Of a DNA stretch of 64,000 nucleotides, positions 57,183-64,000 are shown piece by piece (position 1 is the stretch's first letter; every line of letters begins with the position of its first letter). Under the pieces are notes generated by a model, which saw only the letters and a list, made by a program, of their open reading frames with translations, was not told the DNA's origin and did not search any database. This stretch comes from [Phialemoniopsis] sp. UDSM-2020 (lineage: Eukaryota > Ascomycota > Sordariomycetes > Thyridiales > Thyridiaceae): the NCBI GenBank assembly GCA_018873225.1, contig JAEILZ010000006.1, positions 2,914,001 to 2,978,000 on the forward strand. The letters run 5' to 3'. The translations under genes were made by a program, and so were the position numbers.

Positions 57183-58415
57183 ATGAGCAACACCACCACC
57201 GTTCCGGTCAAGGGCTCCGGCGCCCGCGGCCGCGTCCGCGACGTCGTCCCCGGTATCCACATCGGCGACTACAAGACCGGCCCCAAGAACGGCATCACCG
57301 ACGTCGCCGGCGTCCTCGCCCACACCCAAGAGTTCCACGAGAACAACGGTCGCGTCAACACGGGCATCACCACCATCCTGCCCCGCCGCGACTGGTGCAC
57401 CGACGGCTGCAACGCCGGCATGTTCCGCTTCAACGGCGCCGGCGAGTTCACGGGGTCCCACTGGATCGCCGAGACCGGCATGCTCTCGTCCCCGATCGTC
57501 CTGACCAACACCTCCAACGTCGGCGGCGCCTACCAGGGCATCTACGAGTACGCCAACAAGCACCACACCAACGAGCACGGCTTCTGCGACTACTTCCTCG
57601 TCCCCGTCATCGGCGAGACCTACGACGGCTTCCTCAACGACCTCGGCCAGTTCCCCGTGACGCCCGATCGCGTCTGCCACGGCATCGCCAGCGCCTCCGA
57701 CGCCCCCGTGCCCGAGGGCAACCGCGGCGGCGGCACGGGCATGATCTGCCAGGGCTTCAAGGGCGGCACTGGCACTGCTAGCCGCATCGTGCCCGGCTTC
57801 ACCACTTCTGCCTCTGGCAAGCCCGGCGGCGACGACCGCGAGGCCAAGGACTACACCGTCGCCGCGCTCGTGCAGGCCAACTACGGCCGCCTGAACCACC
57901 TGCGCATCGCGGGCGTGCCCGTGGGCCGCATCATCGCCGACGAGCGCGCCGCCGCCGGCAAGGGGCCACCCTTGGCCGACAAGGCCAAGGACCACAAGGA
58001 CGGCAGCATCATCATCGTCGTGGCGACCGACGCGCCGCTGAGCCCGACGCAGTGCCAGCGCCTCGCCAAGCGCGCAGCCGTCGGTTTGTCTCGTGTCGGC
58101 GGGTACGCGCACAACCCCTCGGGCGACATCTTTCTCGCCTTCAGCACGGGCAATCACACGCCCGTGCTGTCGACGACCGACGACCCCAAGCGCAAGGCCA
58201 ATCCGTTTCAGCCGAGGCCGTTTAGCATCGACGTGGTGGAGGACTGCACGATGAACGGGCTGTTTGAGGCGGCGGCCGACGCCACTGAGGAGGCCATCTA
58301 CAATGTCTTGTGCATGGCCGAGACGCTGACGGGCTTGGCGGGCAACACTATCGAGGCGCTGCCGCTGGATAAGTTGCGGGAGATTATGGACAAGTACATG
58401 TACAAGTCTGCGTAG
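57183..58415 (+). CDS. P1-family (DmpA/BapA-type) aminopeptidase
   Basis: Single exon, 410 aa. N-terminal-nucleophile hydrolase of the DmpA class, which self-cleaves into two chains and removes N-terminal residues, including D- or beta-amino acids. Visible family motifs are RVRDVVPGIHIG near the start, GITDVAGVLA, the substrate/oxyanion region GGGTGMICQGFKGGTGTASR, and the self-cleavage/nucleophile region HNPSGDIFLAFST with Ser313. In DmpA and BapA the residue before the Ser is Gly or Asn as I recall it; here it is Pro312, an oddity. No signal peptide is evident, so it is probably cytosolic. Very high GC makes the antisense frame at 57105-58157 open by chance. It is divergent from the HOT gene. 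Confidence 0.9.
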   Translation: MSNTTTVPVKGSGARGRVRDVVPGIHIGDYKTGPKNGITDVAGVLAHTQEFHENNGRVNTGITTILPRRDWCTDGCNAGMFRFNGAGEFTGSHWIAETGMLSSPIVLTNTSNVGGAYQGIYEYANKHHTNEHGFCDYFLVPVIGETYDGFLNDLGQFPVTPDRVCHGIASASDAPVPEGNRGGGTGMICQGFKGGTGTASRIVPGFTTSASGKPGGDDREAKDYTVAALVQANYGRLNHLRIAGVPVGRIIADERAAAGKGPPLADKAKDHKDGSIIIVVATDAPLSPTQCQRLAKRAAVGLSRVGGYAHNPSGDIFLAFSTGNHTPVLSTTDDPKRKANPFQPRPFSIDVVEDCTMNGLFEAAADATEEAIYNVLCMAETLTGLAGNTIEALPLDKLREIMDKYMYKSA

Positions 58416-58948
58416 AGTTTTCCATTATTTCCCTAGCACAATTTCAAAAGCTTGCATTTCCTTAATCAATTCGTCATCATCCTTTCGTATTGTCAAAAGC
58501 ACAAAGGCTACTTCGGTGAACATTGAAACGAAGTGCTTCGCCGCTATAATCCAGACGCCATCTGGTGTTCTACCACGGCCCGATTGCCTTGAGGCACTAG
58601 CTGGTGGCTTCGTCGACTTCCAGGCATTAACAAACACCCGTCCTTGTTTCTCGTGCCCGCGTCGCCAACCTAACATGGTTCGACAGAGCTTGGCCAAGGT
58701 TTGGTCGGGTCTTGGGGTTCGCGGGTACAGGCCGTCCAATAGGAGCCTCCTCTTTCCTCGTACAACGGACAGTATTATCGCGAACAGCAAAACCCCACAC
58801 TGGGGAAGTGGGACAAAGTATCCTGGCAAATACGGGGATGGAGGATCTCCAAGAGGACCAAGAAGTATAAAATGGCATTTGCGAAACACTCATCCCAACC
58901 CAATGACATGGGACACCGATAGTCGTGTGAGTGAGGATACCCGAGACC
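58416..58948. other. Promoter of the GH78-like gene
   Basis: About 530 bases. A frame open from 58516 to 59049 has no motif and is out of frame with the secreted glycosidase; it is taken as chance. A TATAAAA element lies at 58866. Confidence 0.45.
58866..58872 (+). promoter_or_regulatory. TATA box of the GH78-like gene
   Basis: TATAAAA 83 bp upstream of the ATG at 58949, which supports that start. Confidence 0.5.
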
Positions 58949-61603
58949 ATGACTTCGAGCGTGTGGATCTTGACTACGGTATTGGCCGGCTGGTTGTCAA
59001 GGGTGCAGGCGTTGGAAATCTTCAAGTGTGTTCTCCACTACTTGCGTAGAGACATATGATATACAAGAGGAGTGAACTAATGGCCTCGCAGGAAGCAAAC
59101 CCAATGCACGGAGTTCCGACCCGTTGGCATCCACGTTGGCGCCGCCCTCAGCATTGAGACCGAGAGCGTCAGGCCTTTCAAGCTCGACCTCGATAATCCC
59201 ATTGCAACCGTCGACTTTGGCTCTGAGTGCGCCGGGTATCCGTTCTTCGTTGTATCTTCTCTGGAACAGCCGGTCCAGATCGCGGTCAAGTACAGCAAAC
59301 CGTTCAGCGCTCTGGAGCACGTATGGGCCGATGGTCCGTACACATTCTCAACAAGTCTTGCCAACGCCTTTCGAGTCGAGACATTCAACGTGACCTCGCC
59401 CGGACGGTATCAATCTTCGCTCATCCAAGGCGGTCAGCGCTGGTCAGCACTCAAACTACTCACGAACGGCAGTGTGCTCATCGACCGCGTCGGGTTCGTT
59501 GCTTCCGCTAGTACGAAGCAGGTGCAAGACTTGCCCGGCAAGTTCGACTGCGACGACGATCTCCTGAATGAGATTTGGAGTCTTGGAGCGCACGCGGCGA
59601 CTGTGAGCTGTCTGAAGAAGGGGACCCAGGGGCCAACTTGGAAGATAGATCCGGACAAGGGTGCTTTCATCCGATCTCAAATGCCAGCCCCCCCAACAAA
59701 ATCCACCTCGTTTGATAGATATACCCTCGAGTTTGACGCTTACATTGATCGAGGTGGTATATGGTGGCATGTTGTAAGCTAATACTTTGATCTTAAGAGC
59801 TCGTGATTGTCGTGTTGATGCTTACATCTTAATCCAGGGTGACTCTTTGCAACTAGATCTTGTCAGCGAGTTGGCGCCTGAGACGACATTTGTCAACACG
59901 AACAAGTCACTGACACCACCGAACTCAATACTGTTCGCAGAAGGCAGCTCACTCGTCAACCAGACCACCCTCAGCTCGCAGTACCTAGACACCTTTAACG
60001 TCCCCTTCAACGTCCAGGAAAAGGTCTGGTATCGCATCAAGACTGTCCTCGACCACCCACATCTATCCGTGTCCATAGACGATACGCCCATCTTCAACAC
60101 CACGTTGCCGAACAAGACCGGCGCATACCCAGGCTATGGATCGACCGAGTTCACAGGAAGCTTCGGCTTCGGAGCCTGGCAAGATCAAGAAGTGTGGGTT
60201 CGGAATGTGCGCGCCTCCAGCATGAACGGGACGACAATATATTCCAACACAATGGCCAGCACCGACATTCTGGCGGAGTACTCGGTCGGGCCCATGCCCG
60301 AGTCCGCCTGTCTCGACGGTCCCAAGCGCGACCGCCTGGTCTGGCTGGGAGACTACTACCACACTGCACGCATCATCGGCGTGAGTACATCTCGTTTCGA
60401 TATGGCCAAGGGTACTCTCAACTATCTGCTCGCGACCCAAGGCCCGTATGGCACACTTGCCATTTCGCCCACGCTCGGTGCTCCCCTCACGCAACAACCC
60501 AAGGGTAGTCTCGGCCTGGACGACTACCAGCTCATGGGGATCGATGGCCTATACAGCTACGTACGGCAAACGAATGACCTGGACTGGGTTCGGCAGACGT
60601 GGCCGCAATGGATGAGATTGGGTGACTGGGTTCTGAGCCGAGTCAACACCACCACGGGTCTGATACAGGTACCTTATACCTTCATCGGGTCGGGAGACAG
60701 TGGCTCGGGCGTATCTTGTCTTGCCACCCAGGCACTCAGACAGCTGGCGACCATCGCCGATGCTATTGGCGACGAGTCTACGGCACAGTCCTACCACACA
60801 GCCGTAGAGACCTTGACAAAAGCATCAACGAACGCCTATGGAACGACGACCTCGGGACATACGGCCTCGCACCGGATAGCATGAACGACTACTCACTCGC
60901 AGCGAGCGGCTTCTGCATCACTTCAGGCGTAGCCCCCGCCGCGCAGGCAGCCCGTGCCGTGGACGTCCTTGAGGCTCTCAGCCGCGGCCCTGGCTTCAAG
61001 GACGCCACTACCGCCGACTCCGACTCGCCAGACACCAACATCTCGCCCAACATCAACGGCTTCGCGCTCCCCGCCATCTTCGCCGCGGGCAAGGGCGCCG
61101 TCGGTATCAAGCTGATCCGCTCGCTCTGGGGCGCCATGTTAGCCGACCCGCGATACAGTAGCGGCGCGAGCTGGGAGTTCGTCGATCAGCAGGGCAAACC
61201 GGGCCTGGGCAGGTACACTAGCCTGTCGCATCCGTGGGGCGGCGCTGCGACGTACGTGCTGACCGAGTGGGTTGCGGGTCTACGCGCCGTAGATGGTCAG
61301 GCCGGGTTCGGGTACAAGCAGTGGGTGTTGAATCCGACTCATGGCGTGGCGGTTGGTTTGAAGAGGGCCAGTGCGCAGGTTGTGACGCCATCGGGGTTGC
61401 TCTCTGGCTCTTGGGCTGTCTCTGGCAACTCGCTCGTGGTCAACGTGTCTGCACCGCTCCTCACTTCGGGCTCGATAGTGTTTCGCCAGACCAAGCTGGC
61501 ACTGTCCCACGATGATATCTTCCGTGTGCAAAATGGTAGCAGCGGTTCCATTACTGTGCAGGGCGATATTGCGAAGTACAGCCTGACAATACCGCTTGAA
61601 TAA
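58949..61603 (+). CDS. Secreted GH78 alpha-L-rhamnosidase-like glycosidase, frameshifted
   Basis: Exons are 58949-59025, 59092-59773 and 59838-61603. The start gives a signal peptide (MTSSVWILTTVLAGWLSRVQA). After an N-terminal beta-rich part and DDDLLNEIWSLGAHA come a concanavalin-like insert (RYTLEFDAYIDRGG, FTGSFGFGAWQDQEVWVRN) and the catalytic six-hairpin core, with CLDGPKRDRLVWLGD holding the general-acid site. Downstream, LWNDDLGTYGLAPDSMNDY, then SPNINGFALPAIFAAG, then PWGGAATYVLTEWVAGL and a beta-sandwich end the protein. The frame switches at about 60818-60821, an AAAA run, with conserved sequence on both sides but in different frames. The upstream frame stops at 60882-60884. Intact, the length would be about 840 aa. 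No plausible intron spans it. It would release rhamnose from plant glycans or glycosides outside the cell. Confidence 0.8.
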
Positions 61604-61686
61604 TTATTTGAGCTAGATTTTCAATACGAGTTTCAGGATCTCAAGTTGAGCACAACTTAGTAAACTTATCTAGACTCTGTTTTACT

Positions 61687-64000
61687 TTAAGTACCAAAGT
61701 TGAACTTTGTGCCATCCCACCCATCCATATCAAACGCAAAGTCTGTTCCATCCAACGTGAACACTCGGTCCATCTCGCTGAACCCCTGACCAAAGAGTGA
61801 CTGCGACATGGCACCAGTATCATCCATGAACATTCCATCCGCTGGGTTGCCGCTCAGACCGTCCACGTTGATGGTTTCCGGGTGGCCCTGTGGCGCAACC
61901 TCGGGGACGGTCACAGCTGTTCTTCTGGAGCGTCTTGGGGGAGGCTGCCCTGCTGAAGCATCTGGCACATTGGGAGATGGTTTCTGATTCGAAAAAGGCG
62001 AGTGCTGGTCCAGATCTAGGCCTATTTCAGAAGGTCTAATCAGAACATGCAATCCAGGCATTCTAGTGGAAATGTAAACATACCAATAAAGAGTCCAGTA
62101 TCGGGGTGTCGGATCGCCAAGTCTACTTCCGAATAGACGGCAGCAAAGGGATGCATGAGGATTTGCGGGAAAGACTCTGGGTCATCTAGACACCTGTCAT
62201 GAAAGCTCTGGAGCTCCGATGCGTATCTGGCTGCCAGATCAATCTCATCTTCTGAACCATTGCCTCGGGGGTGTACCGAAGAGCGTAGGCCTCGCCAGCG
62301 TCTCGAGATGTCTTGCAAGTAAGTAATGAGATTCAAAAATTCCGGATGAAGCTCCGTGTTGTAGAATCGCCAGTGGACTTCTCAGATGTTAGAATGAATC
62401 GTCTCTGAAAGAGTTGAGGACGTACCTAGTAGTACTTTGGCGGCGATAAATGCGCAGAATGCAAATTCGGCAGCTACTAGATAGGTAATGTGAGAGAAGA
62501 ATCTCCCGATGATGGATGAAACCTCCACAGCTGCCAGATGACATGTTTCCGCACTGCAGCTCGTGGGTATTTTGACAAGCCTTGTCAGTTCTGGTGATGG
62601 ATATGCAATGTGCTGATGGAGAAGAATCATGGAAATGTTGTGGGTGAGATGCGAAAGGGTAAGGTTGGGGTCCATCTCGATGGTGGCCTTTTCTTTCGAT
62701 ACACCAGAGTCGCTCCATCTTTGAGGGAAGAACAATTTCCACCTGGATCACTAGTAAGTACACGACACGGTGTCTAGGTCTGAATGGGTTAAGATGAGAA
62801 GTGACTTACTGGACAAGTCTCACGTCGAGCTCTTTGAATCTGACGAGCCATTTGTTGACTTCATCTCTGTCATTGAAATCAACCTCATGCTGGAGGAAGA
62901 GCGATGTGACCTGGCTCAATGACTCTGTGGCTTCGATCCGAAAGGCTAGGGCTCCGATGTTCAACAGCTCTGCCGATGTAGCTGGTGGTGAGGGCCCCTC
63001 ATGACTTGCTTCGTTGCGCAAGCCTATGCCAGACATAAGGTTGCCGATCTTGGCTGTGGTTTTGTCCAAGATGCCACAGAACGGCGTGACGACTTTCTCT
63101 CCGCGAGCCCAGATATTTCCTCCACACGGGACCCTGCGACGGACGTCTAGTGCGCTCAGTCCGGTGTTCCAACCAGATGTGACTGAGGTGAACCTGTCCA
63201 ACAGGAATATTATCCAGAAAACCCTTCTCTGCTCTTCTATCTCGATAAAGCCAGTCGGTCTTGGAAGCAAACTCAAGGGGCGCATGAATGACTGTCGAGG
63301 TGGCTCATCCAATTCCATGGTCAGTTGGAGATAGTCAACACTCCTCACTAGTGAACCTATTATAGACCAGGCTCGGGGGAAGTTGGCAGATCCGAGCTAC
63401 AAAGGTCAGCCAGACGATAACTACTGGACATTATATAGACTTACATGATCGAATGCAACAAGTGCAAGGGACTGGAGATTCTCAATCGACAGTCGGTTCA
63501 TTGCATTCAGCATGACCACGTTTCTCGAAACTCTGATCTGCTGCTCTATGTCGGATTGCCCCAGCGCAAACTCTGGAGAATCGACCTGTCGTATTGCAAC
63601 AACGACGATGGCATGCATTAGGATGCCGAGACTGCTAGTCTCGTCGGGATCTTGTAACCGGGCTCGGAAACGCCCCTCGTGGATGAAGGGGATCCAGTGG
63701 TGAACTTTGGTAAAGTAGGCCTTGAGAATGTGCTGCATCGCCCCGTCCTCTGGCAGGGAGTGCGTACATTCATCTAATCGATCCCAATTTGGCAATGGCC
63801 GTGAATCATCCGGGTGCTTGCGCTTCCGGGAGTGATTTCTAGCGGTGTCGTTCTGTCCATTACCGATCGCTATATGCTGTTCACAATAGCTGTTTCGGTT
63901 GGCATTCTGCAACGAGCCTCCTGTATTTGGAGATGAAGAACTCTTGTTCTTGAATTCGTTGGCTATTAGCAAAGCCGCATGGTAGAGACAGCCCTGAGCA
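61687..64000 (-). CDS. Fungal-specific transcription factor, 5' end outside the window
   Basis: Exons visible on the minus strand are 64000-63445 (open to the edge), 63396-62810, 62742-62426, 62377-62084 and 62021-61687; about 695 residues. Introns have GTAAGT, GTACGT or GTATGT donors. The last junction uses the acceptor at 62022-62023 because it restores the frame. The regulatory domain is well conserved: YFTKVHHWIPFIHEGRFRAR, then ARAW- and RSVDYLQLT-type helices, then IEEQRRVFWIIFLLDRFTS. A basic run (HSRKRKHPDD) near the edge may be a nuclear signal. The zinc cluster presumably lies beyond position 64000. It is convergent with the GH78-like gene and ends 84 bp from it, and may control it. 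Confidence 0.83.

Noticed and set aside
57105..58157. Long antisense frame (350 codons) opposite the P1 peptidase
   Set aside because: GC-rich codon bias on the plus strand leaves the antisense frame open. The product is Val/Ala/Gly-rich with no motif, whereas the plus-strand protein has clear family signatures.
58516..59049. Frame of 177 codons upstream of the GH78-like gene
   Set aside because: No homology or composition support. A different frame starting at 58949 gives a signal peptide that splices in frame into the glycosidase.
60800..60830. Could an intron explain the GH78 frame change?
   Set aside because: Candidate GT...AG pairs there are under 30 nt or would remove conserved residues.
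1..64000. Polyketide or non-ribosomal peptide synthase, terpene cyclase, transposase or viral genes
   Set aside because: No open frames with such signatures on either strand, so the cluster ideas above are for tailoring or catabolic units only.

Overview
The window looks like chromosomal DNA of a filamentous ascomycete, probably a Sordariomycete (this placement is inference). Genes are split by short introns of about 46-88 nt with GTRNGT donors and CTRAY-like branch sites. The content is typical of such genomes: Zn2Cys6 regulators, MFS transporters, short- and medium-chain reductases, a flavin monooxygenase, a 2-oxoglutarate dioxygenase and secreted hydrolases. All gene models were joined by hand from splice signals and frame continuity. 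No RNA gene, CRISPR array, virus-derived gene, or polyketide or non-ribosomal peptide synthase was seen.

Layout. 0-10 kb: the 3' end of an unknown gene; a TRI12-type MFS exporter broken by a 13-bp tandem duplication; a divergent SDR / amidohydrolase-decarboxylase pair sharing a promoter with twin CGGTCCG sites; an NTF2-like protein; a secreted epoxide-hydrolase-like enzyme; and a bZIP-like regulator. This resembles a small catabolic or tailoring cluster. 10-15 kb: one eight-exon gene encoding a 1314-aa lipase-like plus CorA-type fusion. 15-18 kb: a secreted glyoxalase-fold protein facing a secreted PAF-acetylhydrolase-like esterase, then a roughly 295-bp inverted repeat. 19-29 kb: a Zn2Cys6 regulator, two paralogous medium-chain reductases bracketing a regulator with two kinds of zinc finger, and an FMO-like monooxygenase.

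29-44 kb: arginyl-tRNA synthetase, with starts for mitochondrial and cytosolic forms; a 2OG-Fe(II) dioxygenase; an anion/allantoate-type MFS permease; a Zn2Cys6 regulator; a Rossmann-fold epimerase-like protein; and a large coiled-coil protein of unknown function. 44-64 kb: a ten-exon Zn2Cys6 regulator, a 1312-aa 5-oxoprolinase/hydantoinase divergent from a sugar-type transporter, a mitochondrial Fe-alcohol dehydrogenase (HOT type), a P1/DmpA-type aminopeptidase, a frameshifted secreted GH78 alpha-L-rhamnosidase-like gene, and a regulator running off the right edge. The amide- and lactam-handling enzymes, transporter and regulator in 44-58 kb could form a nutrient-scavenging unit; that is inference from position only.
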